Source of the DNA: Butyricimonas paravirosa | GTDB lineage: Bacteria > Bacteroidota > Bacteroidia > Bacteroidales > Marinifilaceae | Length of the DNA: 64,000 nt | Assembly (NCBI RefSeq): GCF_032878955.1 | Contig: NZ_CP043839.1 | Location: forward strand, 1,364,001 to 1,428,000 | Reading direction: 5' to 3' | In this document: piece by piece, positions 36,572-46,200 of the stretch | Position numbering within the stretch: position 1 is the first letter of the stretch | Layout of the letters: each line of letters opens with the position of its first letter | Notes under the pieces: generated by a model | The model's database searches: none | Told to the model about the DNA's origin: nothing | Seen by the model: only the letters and a program-made list of their open reading frames with translations | Translations under genes and position numbers: made by a program

Positions 36572-36580
36572 TTTCCGCGT

Positions 36581-36630
36581 GAGACCAGGCCTTGGAATGA
36601 TGTCTCTGATAGGTCTCCTTCCAAGGACCT
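36581..36630 (+). other. Pseudoknot-like interleaved inverted repeats
   Basis: GAGACC (36581-36586) can pair with GGTCTC (36612-36617). CCTTGGAA (36590-36597) can pair with TTCCAAGG (36619-36626), and AGG/CCT extend the second stem past a bulge. The order A-B-A'-B' is that of an H-type pseudoknot or of two competing hairpins. It lies 10 bases after the propeller gene and 53 before the next ATG. No T run follows, so it is not a standard terminator. Confidence 0.5.
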
Positions 36631-36683
36631 TTACCCGGAAACGGCAAATAATACCACGGAAAATTGAATCGTTAGATTAAACC

Positions 36684-38552
36684 ATGGCAAGAGAAACACG
36701 AGACATAGCATACCCGATCGCTTTCACCGGATTCATATTACTGGTTATGACCATACTGGTAATTGATCCTGACAGAATGAACGGGCTAACGCTTGCCAAA
36801 TATTTCTGGTTCTATTCCACGTTATTACTCACGGGAGTTATAACATTCGGTCTTGCTTTTTACTCTATGTCGGTCGCGAGTATCGACATAACCAAGTCAA
36901 TAATGATAGGGATTTTGACTGTAGTGATTATTGACATATCCCGCTACTCTAACATGGAAATGATGAACGCGAAAATATTTTTGCTAGTAATCATTTCCTT
37001 TTTCTTCTTCGACACCTTTTTCCACCACTATAAAAAAGCCACCAAGGTATTCCAATTCGTACTGATCGCTTTTGCACTACTGGAGGTAATCTGGGGATAT
37101 TGCCAGTTGTACGCCTATATCCCCGATATGCAAAAAGACTTCACGCTCTCAGGCTCGCTACCCCACACGAACTCCTATGCCATGTTTCTGGCCATCACTC
37201 TACCCATAGCTCTCTATTGGACCATCACGTTATTCCAGAAATTAAAATACGGTTACTCTCGTCTCCTTACCGAAGCCGATGAAGAACATGTGAGATTGGA
37301 AATTGTTGACGACATTCTTTTATTCCTTCTTTCTGCCCTCGGGCTAATCGGGATTCTATCCATACTACCGTTTACGGGAATCCCATCCGCATGGTTTATC
37401 GCGGGATGTAGCGGGCTATTTGTCCTGTACTTTAAACTGAACCTTCACTCCTTTATAAAGGCCTCTATACTCCGAAGTCACAAAAGAACTGCCATATCCG
37501 GGATCACACTTTTACTCGTGATAGGCTTGCTTACCACCGGTTTTTATCGATTACGGAAGGATGAAATAAACGAACATCTGTTAACCTGGAAAATATCCCT
37601 GCAAGTGCTGAAGGAAAAACCGATCACTGGTGTCGGGATCGGCAATTTCCGGAAAGCATTCGGGGATGCCCAAACAATCTATTTTGAACAAGGAGAACCA
37701 ACCGAACAGGAAGTAGCCCTTGCCGGGAATCCCAACTGCCCGGTGAACGACTTCATTCAACTGGCAACCGGCACGGGAATCATCGGGATATTATTGTTTA
37801 TCGGCCTCATCGTTTCCGTCCTGTTCTCCGGATTCAGGAACATGGATAAACACCCGGAGAAACTGGCTATCACGGGAGCCTTAATTGCTTTTATCCTCGC
37901 GGGATTCATCAATTCCCCTATTCAATCATTATCCCTCTCGATCTTGTTGGTACTGTTAATCTCTCTCGGGACCTCAGACATTCAGCCCGCAAGAAAAAGA
38001 ATTCCCAAAGTTATACCGATCATGACCTCTCTACTTTTGATCGGGATCACGACCACCATCGTTTACCCCCAGTTCACGATGTTCAAAGCATACAAACAAT
38101 GGGCCCACGGACGTCTTTATTATAAAATGAAAATATATGCCACGGCAGCTAAGATATACGCCCCGCTAACAAACACGCTACGTCACCCCTATTTTTTCAT
38201 GGAATACGGGTACGCCTTGTCACAAACCGGGCAACATGAAGAGAGTATCGCCATCCTTCAACGAGTGGCACAAATTCTCCCTGACCCGCAGATTTATAAT
38301 CGTATCGGCAAGAGCTACCAAGCACTGGGCGAATATCAACTGGCAGAACAGTATTTTCAAAAAGCACATCACATGGTTCCCAACCTTGTGTATCCCAATT
38401 TCCTACTGGCCCAATTGTACCTTGAAATGGGCCTGCGGGACAAGACACTGGAATGTGCCCGTCAGATACTCACGCTGAAACCTAAAAAAGAATCAGAAGA
38501 AACACTACATATAAAAGCACAAATGGAACAATTAATCCAACGACTGGATTAA
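36684..38552 (+). CDS. O-antigen ligase-like (Wzy_C) polytopic membrane protein with C-terminal TPR repeats
   Basis: A 622-residue inner-membrane protein. About ten to twelve hydrophobic helices fill residues 10-460. The Wzy_C/O-antigen-ligase signature appears as GVGIGNFRKAFGDA and, further on, CPVNDFIQLATGTGIIGILL. The usual His of the HN motif is absent (VND). The C-terminal 150 residues form TPR-like repeats (QILPDPQIYNRIGKSYQALG, then EYQLAEQYFQKAHHMVPN). Ligases of this group join glycans to a lipid or protein carrier; some such members glycosylate proteins. Its place after the NVEALA and propeller genes suggests a shared envelope task. Confidence 0.85.
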   Translation: MARETRDIAYPIAFTGFILLVMTILVIDPDRMNGLTLAKYFWFYSTLLLTGVITFGLAFYSMSVASIDITKSIMIGILTVVIIDISRYSNMEMMNAKIFLLVIISFFFFDTFFHHYKKATKVFQFVLIAFALLEVIWGYCQLYAYIPDMQKDFTLSGSLPHTNSYAMFLAITLPIALYWTITLFQKLKYGYSRLLTEADEEHVRLEIVDDILLFLLSALGLIGILSILPFTGIPSAWFIAGCSGLFVLYFKLNLHSFIKASILRSHKRTAISGITLLLVIGLLTTGFYRLRKDEINEHLLTWKISLQVLKEKPITGVGIGNFRKAFGDAQTIYFEQGEPTEQEVALAGNPNCPVNDFIQLATGTGIIGILLFIGLIVSVLFSGFRNMDKHPEKLAITGALIAFILAGFINSPIQSLSLSILLVLLISLGTSDIQPARKRIPKVIPIMTSLLLIGITTTIVYPQFTMFKAYKQWAHGRLYYKMKIYATAAKIYAPLTNTLRHPYFFMEYGYALSQTGQHEESIAILQRVAQILPDPQIYNRIGKSYQALGEYQLAEQYFQKAHHMVPNLVYPNFLLAQLYLEMGLRDKTLECARQILTLKPKKESEETLHIKAQMEQLIQRLD

Positions 38553-38613
38553 TCCCGCCGAGGGATCGACCGGATCCCATTCACACCATAGTACATCTAA
38601 ATCCATCACTTTG

Positions 38614-38633
38614 GGGAGACATCATAGTCTCCC
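38614..38633 (+). terminator. Intrinsic terminator after the ligase gene
   Basis: GGGAGAC and GTCTCCC form a perfect 7-bp stem with a 6-base loop, followed by TTTCTTTTATT. It separates the ligase gene from the hydrolase gene. Confidence 0.8.
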
Positions 38634-38685
38634 TTTCTTTTATTCTGACAAATAACTATATTCGCGACATCATAAATCAACACGC

Positions 38686-40164
38686 ATGAAACATATCCGG
38701 TTACTCATTTTATTTTTGATCTTAGGTATAACCACCTTATCGGCACAAAAGTCCCCTAAGCGAGAATTTCGCGGGGCATGGATTCAAACCGTTTTCCAAA
38801 GCGAATATGCTAAAATGACACCGGAAGAGATGAAAGCCGATTTTATTCGTAAACTCAACCAATTGCAAGAATGTGGGATCAACGCTATAATTTTCCAAGT
38901 CCGCCCGGAAGCCGATGCCTGGTACTTGTCGGAAATAGAACCTTGGAGTCGTTTTTGCACGGGCAAGCAAGGTGTTGCCCCCGATCCCCTGTTCGATCCC
39001 ATGGCTTTCCTGATCAAGGAATGTCACCGCCGTAACATGGAATTTCATGCTTGGCTTAATCCTTTTCGCGCCGGGACTTCCGGCACCTCCACGCTGGCAG
39101 AAACCCACGTGTACCACGAACATCCCGAATGGTTCGTTACCTACAACAAACAGTTACTTTTCGATCCGGGCATACCCGCTTGCCGGAAGTACATTTGCCG
39201 GATCGTGGAAGACATCGTGAGCCGCTATGACGTGGACGCCATTCACATGGACGATTACTTCTATCCCTATCCCGTGAACGGGATGCCTTTTCCGGACGAC
39301 AACAGTTTCCGCACCTACGGGAAAGGCTACAAACCCGAAGAACGGGACGAGTGGCGCCGGGAGAATGTCAATAAACTCATCCGCGAGCTGAAACACACCA
39401 TCGTGACAACCAAAGAATGGGTACGCTTTGGGATCAGTCCTTTCGGTATCTACCGAAACAAAAAAAGTACTCCCGACGGTAGCGGCAGCAACACCAACGG
39501 GTTGCAGAACTATGACAACCTGTATGCCGACGTAACCTTATGGGTCAAAAAGAAATGGATTGATTACAACATACCCCAAATATACTGGGAAATCGGCCAC
39601 CCGGCCGCAGACTATATCACGCTGGCTGAATGGTGGGACAAAAATGCTCATGATGTTCACCTATACATCGGGCAGGACGTTGCCCGCACGATGAAAGCCA
39701 ATGATCTCACCCAAAAGATGGAACTCGCTCGTTCCTTACGTCACGTGAAAGGCAATTGTTTCTGGCCTGCGAACGAGATTCTTTGGAATAACGGTGGGAT
39801 TACCGATAGCCTCCGGGAACATTACCACCGTAGCCCCGCATTAATCCCAGCCTATACCCACATGCACAACGGCCGTCCCAAGAAAATAGCCTCTCCCCGA
39901 GCCGAACGCTCGGAAAAAGGCTACACGGTGAAATGGTTCGCCCGCGGAGACCGGGAAGATCCCCGTAATCCCCAGTATTTCGTCATCTACCGTTTCTTCC
40001 CCGGCCAGAAAATCAACCTGAACGACCCGGCTCACATCGTCGCTGTCACCCGCTACACGGAATGTTACATCCCGAACAAAAAATTCAAATGCCGTTACGT
40101 GATCACGGCTGTTGACCGCTTTCACAACGAATCGAAAGGAAAGAAGATAAAAGGTATACGGTAA
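38686..40164 (+). CDS. GHL10-family exported glycoside hydrolase
   Basis: A 492-residue exported protein of the glycosyl-hydrolase-like 10 (DUF187) group, which resembles TIM-barrel hydrolases acting on bacterial cell-wall glycans. A signal peptide (residues 1-20) is followed by FRGAWIQTVFQSEY, INAIIFQVRPEADAWY, FHAWLNPFRAGTSG and VDAIHMDDYFYPYPV, where paired Asp residues likely act. RFGISPFGIYRNK and IYWEIGHPAADY follow, then a fibronectin-type C-terminal domain. It has its own unit; its stop codon lies in a 30-base palindrome. Confidence 0.88.
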   Translation: MKHIRLLILFLILGITTLSAQKSPKREFRGAWIQTVFQSEYAKMTPEEMKADFIRKLNQLQECGINAIIFQVRPEADAWYLSEIEPWSRFCTGKQGVAPDPLFDPMAFLIKECHRRNMEFHAWLNPFRAGTSGTSTLAETHVYHEHPEWFVTYNKQLLFDPGIPACRKYICRIVEDIVSRYDVDAIHMDDYFYPYPVNGMPFPDDNSFRTYGKGYKPEERDEWRRENVNKLIRELKHTIVTTKEWVRFGISPFGIYRNKKSTPDGSGSNTNGLQNYDNLYADVTLWVKKKWIDYNIPQIYWEIGHPAADYITLAEWWDKNAHDVHLYIGQDVARTMKANDLTQKMELARSLRHVKGNCFWPANEILWNNGGITDSLREHYHRSPALIPAYTHMHNGRPKKIASPRAERSEKGYTVKWFARGDREDPRNPQYFVIYRFFPGQKINLNDPAHIVAVTRYTECYIPNKKFKCRYVITAVDRFHNESKGKKIKGIR

Positions 40165-40188
40165 ATTTCACCGTGGTGAAATTTACCG
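40159..40188. terminator. Near-perfect 30-base palindrome overlapping a stop codon
   Basis: Arms of 14 bases, CGGTAAATTTCACC and GGTGAAATTTACCG, are separated by GT only. The hydrolase stop codon (40162-40164) lies in the left arm. The following sequence is moderately T-rich (CTGTTTATTTT), so it is a likely terminator, but its tight symmetry also suits a protein-binding site. The 190 bases beyond it to the next gene hold nothing supportable. Confidence 0.65.
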
Positions 40189-40378
40189 CTGTTTATTTTG
40201 CACTCACCTTTATTTCAGCATTTCCTTCAACAACCTCCCTGGCTAGCCTTCCCCCTTTGGCATCAACGCTTTATATGCTTTTTTTCCCAAACCAACGCCT
40301 AAAACGCAAGCATGCATCGTTTCGAGAAGCCGTTTATAATTTAGCGATATGCATGCCTGCGATATTATTAACTTGTTG

Positions 40379-41533
40379 TTACTTTCCCAAGACTTTCTCC
40401 ACTACTGCCGACAGCTCCTTTTTCTCCATGTGGGCTCGCACCACGATCTTTCCCTCTTTATCCACGACCACGAACATCGGCACGGCCAACACGTGGTACA
40501 AACCTCCCACACGAGACCTCCCCTTCTCGATTTCATCTATCACCTGCGGCCACGGCAACCTCTCCTCATCCAATGCTTTCTCCCATGAGGCCTTATTCTC
40601 ATCAATACTCACTCCAATAATCTCGACCCCTTTCTCGCGATACTCTTCATAAAATTCCCGCACCCAAGGAAAAGACGCCCGACACGGCCTGCACCAACTT
40701 GCCCAAAAATCAAGCACCACCACTTTACCCCGGTAATCAGCAAGGCTCACCAAAGAACTATCACGCCGGGCTAGTGTAAACTCCGGAGCCAAGCGTCCCG
40801 GTTCAATCCGTTGCCGCAACTCGATACTTTCCCGAATCGCTTTTCCCCATTTGCTCTGCTGCACTTTCACGTCGAACTGCCCGAAAACCTGCTCCAGTTG
40901 CTCCAACGTCATATTATCCTTCATATAACCCAATTCATAAGCCACCATTTCCACGGACGGATTAGCTGCCATTATTTTCAACTGTTCTTTCTTTACACGT
41001 GCAATCCATACATCATACCCTTTCTTATACTCCCAATAAAAAGTAGTATCTTCCAATATTTCCGGAGTTTCCAGCACCTTTTCTAGTATCTCTGCAAATT
41101 TTGTAAACTCCGGCAATTCTTTTACCGCTTTATACTGCCCCTCCACTTGTTCGTACACGTCTTGATTCTTCGAACCGATAATTTGCATCCCAAGGACAGC
41201 CAGCTCCTCGTTTTCATCCATTCCTAAATTATTCCAATCACCTCGCATTTCGATCCGGCTATTTTCCAATGCCAACATCATTCGAACACCCTCCTTCCCC
41301 TCCGGTTCCACCACCACGGTTGCCCATCCGGCATCCGGCACTTCTCCCTCAAACACGAACTTTCCTCCCTTCATTTCCACCGTATCGCTGATCACCCGCT
41401 GACCTTCACTACTCATCAATAACACGGCACGCCCGTTACCCGCTCCCTTAAACTCCCCTTTCAACACGTATCCCGCCTGACTACCACAAGAGAACAACAC
41501 GCTGATCACCAATAATATTAAAAAGCTTTTCAT
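40379..41533 (-). CDS. TlpA-like thioredoxin lipoprotein with DUF4369-like N-domain
   Basis: A 384-residue periplasmic or surface lipoprotein (lipobox LFSC) with an N-terminal beta domain of the DUF4369 type (residues 22-100, YVLKGEFKGAGNGRAVLL). A helical middle follows, then a C-terminal TlpA/AhpC-TSA domain with the redox pair C281 and C284 in WASWCRPCRASF. Such proteins reduce disulfides in the envelope, and the DsbD-like protein elsewhere in this window could supply electrons. It is the last gene after SusC and SusD in this operon, so it may act on the imported cargo. Confidence 0.9.
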   Translation of the reverse strand: MKSFLILLVISVLFSCGSQAGYVLKGEFKGAGNGRAVLLMSSEGQRVISDTVEMKGGKFVFEGEVPDAGWATVVVEPEGKEGVRMMLALENSRIEMRGDWNNLGMDENEELAVLGMQIIGSKNQDVYEQVEGQYKAVKELPEFTKFAEILEKVLETPEILEDTTFYWEYKKGYDVWIARVKKEQLKIMAANPSVEMVAYELGYMKDNMTLEQLEQVFGQFDVKVQQSKWGKAIRESIELRQRIEPGRLAPEFTLARRDSSLVSLADYRGKVVVLDFWASWCRPCRASFPWVREFYEEYREKGVEIIGVSIDENKASWEKALDEERLPWPQVIDEIEKGRSRVGGLYHVLAVPMFVVVDKEGKIVVRAHMEKKELSAVVEKVLGK

Positions 41534-41631
41534 TTTTATCCTATTTTAAATTAATTACACTTCTATATTCCACGTCTTCAATTACTTATCCACCCTCTTT
41601 TTCAATTTTATACAACTTATCATTCTATACA

Positions 41632-43236
41632 TTATTCCCAACCGGCATTCTGTTCCCACCCCATCATCTCCGCTTCAAAGGTATAGAACGGTAATGCCCA
41701 ACGAGGATCATCCGGGGCAATTTCCAATACGGTACGCGTGTTCAAATCAACAGGGTTTGTCAAAATTTCACGACGTACATAAATACCGGCATCTTCCGCC
41801 CCGTTCAGACGTTTAACATCAAAGAATCTCCAGAATGCACCCATCTCCCGTAACCGCTCATCCAGCACGTTCTGCACGCTACCTGTAACCCCGGCCTCGG
41901 CAGACGCCTCGTCCATGAAACGAGTGTATCTCAACGTTCGCAACGTCTCGGCCGCCTCACCTGTATTGCCACTTCGAGCCTCGCACTCAGCCTTGATCAG
42001 ATACATCTCGGCCGTGGTCATCCCGATAAGCGAGTTACCGGCAAAACGTGAATAGCTATACAAATTCCAAGGTTTCAAACGTTGCCAATTTTCATGAGTG
42101 ATATATTCGGTCCATGTCTCTGGATCCAATTCGACAAGATTAGCATAAGCCATCAAAAGAGGCGTACAAGAACTATAGAAATAAATCCAGCGGGCATCAT
42201 TCTCCCGATCCCAAAGTTCATAAAAAGACTTTGATATCGGACAAGTTCCCCCTAGCCCTTCCCAAGACACGTTGGGTAAGTACAACTCTTCATACTTGGC
42301 TACCGCCTCCACATCCATATCGTCCAACTCAAACATAGAACTTATAACAATCTCATCCACCGGTTCACCCTCTTCATCTAACACGCTAATCCAACTCCAC
42401 TCTTCCAACTCGTACTCCGGTTCGTTCTTGAAATCCACTAGAACATGATGGGCTTTCAATGCTTCGGTCGCATTCGCCAACGCCAACTCGTAATCCCCCC
42501 GGTACAAGGCAACCCGCGCCCGGAATGCTTGCACGGTCGGTACTGTCGGACGGAAATTACGCGTCTGATCAAACGTCGTACGTCCTGCTCTCGTCAATGC
42601 TTCTTCCGCCAACCTTAAATCCTCGTAAATATGCTCCAACGTGTAACCGACAGTCTCCCGTCCCGGAATCTCTCCCGCCTTGGCATTATCCCGATAACCG
42701 ATCCCCGGCTTGTCTTCATCCCACAAACAATATTGCGTCAACAACATAAAGTGGTAATACGCCCTACCGAAACGGGCCTCTCCCTCCACTTGATCGTGTA
42801 CAGCCGCTGTCGTCTGCACGACCTCATCCAAATATTCCAGCACCGTATTGAAACGATAAATCCGTTCCCAAACCGGAGTCCAAGTCCATATCATCCAGTC
42901 CGACGTCATCAACGTCTCCCCTTGCCAACAATACGCCTCGTAAGTCGTAGGCTCTCCCGACAACAATCCGTACACGTAAAACTCCGGAGACAACTCCACC
43001 GCATCTGACAGCGGTAGCGCTTCCGTCAAGTAAGCCCCGGAAGAAGATCCTTCCCCCGTATCCGAATCTATATTGTTAAACAAATAAAGATCAATACTTC
43101 CCATCAGCCCGTAAAGCTGATCCATGTGATAAATGTAAGCGCTACCCGACTTGTCCGTTGCCTCATCCAAAAAGTCACTACACGCCCCCAATATCATGGT
43201 TCCCAACAAGGTGATAATTGCGTATATCTTTTTCAT
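41632..43236 (-). CDS. SusD/RagB-family nutrient-binding lipoprotein
   Basis: A 534-residue surface lipoprotein that caps the SusC channel and hands over the substrate. The lipobox is ILGAC, followed by SDFLDEATDKSGS. It has TPR-like helices and the family C-terminus with MTTAEMYLIKAECEARSGN and LDERLREMGAFWRFFDVKRL. The ATG at 43236 directly starts the signal peptide; an in-frame ATG at 43257 would overlap nothing but weakens it. It lies 32 bases after the SusC gene. Confidence 0.93.
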   Translation of the reverse strand: MKKIYAIITLLGTMILGACSDFLDEATDKSGSAYIYHMDQLYGLMGSIDLYLFNNIDSDTGEGSSSGAYLTEALPLSDAVELSPEFYVYGLLSGEPTTYEAYCWQGETLMTSDWMIWTWTPVWERIYRFNTVLEYLDEVVQTTAAVHDQVEGEARFGRAYYHFMLLTQYCLWDEDKPGIGYRDNAKAGEIPGRETVGYTLEHIYEDLRLAEEALTRAGRTTFDQTRNFRPTVPTVQAFRARVALYRGDYELALANATEALKAHHVLVDFKNEPEYELEEWSWISVLDEEGEPVDEIVISSMFELDDMDVEAVAKYEELYLPNVSWEGLGGTCPISKSFYELWDRENDARWIYFYSSCTPLLMAYANLVELDPETWTEYITHENWQRLKPWNLYSYSRFAGNSLIGMTTAEMYLIKAECEARSGNTGEAAETLRTLRYTRFMDEASAEAGVTGSVQNVLDERLREMGAFWRFFDVKRLNGAEDAGIYVRREILTNPVDLNTRTVLEIAPDDPRWALPFYTFEAEMMGWEQNAGWE

Positions 43237-43268
43237 ATTTCTTATTGTTTTATCCATTCATAATCATT

Positions 43269-46200
43269 CTACCAACTCTTAAAACCGAGTCGCAACCCAA
43301 ACGTGAACACGGGCATTGGTTTCAAACTTCCAAGAGGATAATCGGGATCCATCTTCCCGTTAGCACTCCAAATTAGCCCCAAATTACTTGCTTGCGCGTA
43401 AATATTCACCCGACTGAACACCCCTTGTTTTGCTAACAGGTTTTCCGGTAGATCATATCCCAAGAACACTTCATTCAAGCGAATATGATCGCCTTTCACG
43501 AAACCGCTCTTAAAATACATCGCTGCCCCTATCGTGGCCAAATATGTCTCTCCACTCCGGAATGCATCCACATTACTATCCGTGTAAAGCGGCAACTCAG
43601 AATAAGACGTCTGATTGGCATATCCTTCATCATATACCTCCAAAGCCTTGTCCAAGCGTTTAGAATAGGCCGCCGAGTTTCTACTAGCAGGTGAAAAACT
43701 GTCAGAAGAAGTCGTATTGACATAATAACCAAACTGCCCCGTGATCATGAAAGAGAGTGTCAATCCTTTCCAGCTAAACTGGTTACTAAAACTTAATGAA
43801 CTCGTCGGGGCCAACGTTCCCAAATAATAAGCCCAATTACTATCATTAAACGTCTCTCCTTCCCGAGGTATCACGTAATCCATCGAATGCGAAGAATTAT
43901 AATCCATAATGATCTCTTGTGTACCGTCTTTCCCTTCCAACAACACGTAACCTTCCGGCGTGTACCCCACCGCTTTCAGCACTCCCACAGAACCGATCGG
44001 GTGTCCTACCACGTATGCAGGTCCCACCGGCATATAAGGCCCCGTGTAACCGAATTTTTTCAACTCATTGTGATTATAGGAATAATTCAACATCCCGCTC
44101 CAAATCAAATTTCCCGCTACCGGAAGATCCGAACCGATGGTAAACTCGATTCCTCTGTTCAATATCTCTGCATTATTCAACAACATGGATGTCTCTCCCT
44201 GTGAAATCACCGGCACCGTCGTGTTCGCCAGTACATCGTACGAAAACTTGTTATAAAACTCTATGCTACCGCTCAACTTATGCCCGAAAAACGCCACGTC
44301 CGCCCCGATATTCAGCGTCCTCGACTTTTCCCATGTCAACGTGTTGTTTCCGCGTGCAGCGATCGTATTAAAAGCCTCGTTACCAGAATAAACCAAGCTA
44401 CCCGGATATACAGCCACCGTCGTCACACTGGACGTTCCCTGTTTACCGGCTGCCACACCCGCAATACCATATGATACCCGCAACTTCAACTGATCCACCC
44501 AAGAGACCTCTTGCATGAAACGTTCGTTCGAAATCAACCAACTAGCTCCCATCGACCAAAACGGGGAGAATTTATCACGCACGTCTTCCGCTTGAAAATT
44601 GGACGCATCCGTACGGAAACTGGCAGTCACCGAATAACGATCGTCATAAGTGTATGATGCATTCGCATACACCGAGAAAAAGCGATCCTCCAATGTTGAC
44701 AGACTTCCCAATTTCTCGAAAGGCATATACTCGGATACCCCGAAAATATTATTCCGTTTCGTCACGTAATCCAACTCTGTCAACACGGAATTAGTGTATT
44801 TGTTATACCCGTAGCGTGTCACTTTCGGATCAGCCTCCGTCGTGGCGGAAATAACCTCCGTCCCCACCAAGGCATTGAACATATGTTTATCTTTTATCAT
44901 CGTATAGTCCACCTGCCCGCGCAAATTATAAGCCTCATACGTGTGTCCCTCGTTGGAAAACACGCCCCCGGTCGGGAAATAAGAAACATACCTCCCGGAC
45001 TCTAACGGCTCGGCATACGTGTTATACAAATTTCTCACGTAAAACGATTCCGGCTCGTAAGACACGTGCTTGGTATATCTTCGCTGTTCATATTGTCCCT
45101 TGGCACTCATGTTCAATCCCCAATTTGTCCGGTATTCAAAACCTCCCTGTACCCTGTAATTCATCGTTTTCGAATAGTTATCCGTGTATTTCCGGTCGGC
45201 AGCAGGATTGTACGTCCAGTCCGTCGGAGTTTTTCCTGCATAATATTCCCCCGACATCAACAAAGGCTCATATACCGTCTGAGAGGTTGCCACGTGTACG
45301 AAATTTCCCTCGTCATCCGTCAGTCTCGTCCACGGACTAAGCCACCCCCGCATACTTTCAATGCTCGTCCCATTGTTCTCATCCCGATCAAACATAGTAC
45401 TCACCGCAAACTCGAACGTCAAGTTCTTCGTCAACCGGGCATTACTCGCCAAGTTCAACAATATACGTCGCTTGCCATTTTCTTGCAAGTAACTATCTTC
45501 ATCATCATAAGAAGCCGAGAATGCGTAATCCAACTTCTCTGAACCTCCCCGCAACGACACGTTATATTGCTGACGCATCATCCGCTGGAACATATACTCG
45601 TTCAAATCATCTTTCCACACCTCCCGGTTTCCTAATTCGATAAGCTCCTGTTTTTTAGCCTCATAATCTCCCGCAGAGAGATTCTTTTTATTATCCCGTT
45701 CGTATAGCATACCGAATGGAGCCGACATATATCGCCTCCGGGAGGAAAGTTTCGTGTAAGGATCATTACTTGCAAGATTAATCGGATTATATTTATGCAT
45801 CAATTCCTCGAATCGGAATTGATTCTCCGCTGAAGCCATATTGAACAAATAGTCCAAATCTGTCCGTGAACTCACAGACCAGTACGCATCTGCCGCAATC
45901 TCCAACTTTCTCCCCGTTCGTCCCTTTTTCGTGGTGATCACGATCACCCCGTTGGCAGCACGTGCACCGTAGATAGAAGTTGCCGCCGCATCTTTCAACA
46001 CCGTCACCGATTCTACATCATTCGGGTTAATCGTTGAAAACGGGTCGCTATCAAGCCTATAGCCACTGATCGGGAACCCGTCTACCACGATCAACGGATC
46101 ATTGTCCGGCTTAAAATTGGCATTTCCCATAGAGACTTGCGATATGGTACCCTGCCCCCGAATAGCAAACCGCACCTGCCCATCCACGGGGGCGCTGACT

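Noticed and set aside
40200..40378. Possible gene remnant on the minus strand (a 24-codon ORF containing GVGLGKKAYKALMPKGEG)
   Set aside because: Too short, with no start signal and no recognised family; it may be chance in the spacer after the TlpA-like gene.
40173..40652. A 159-codon plus-strand ORF after the GHL10 gene
   Set aside because: Most of it is antisense to the TlpA-like gene, and it begins inside a palindrome; no family pattern is visible.
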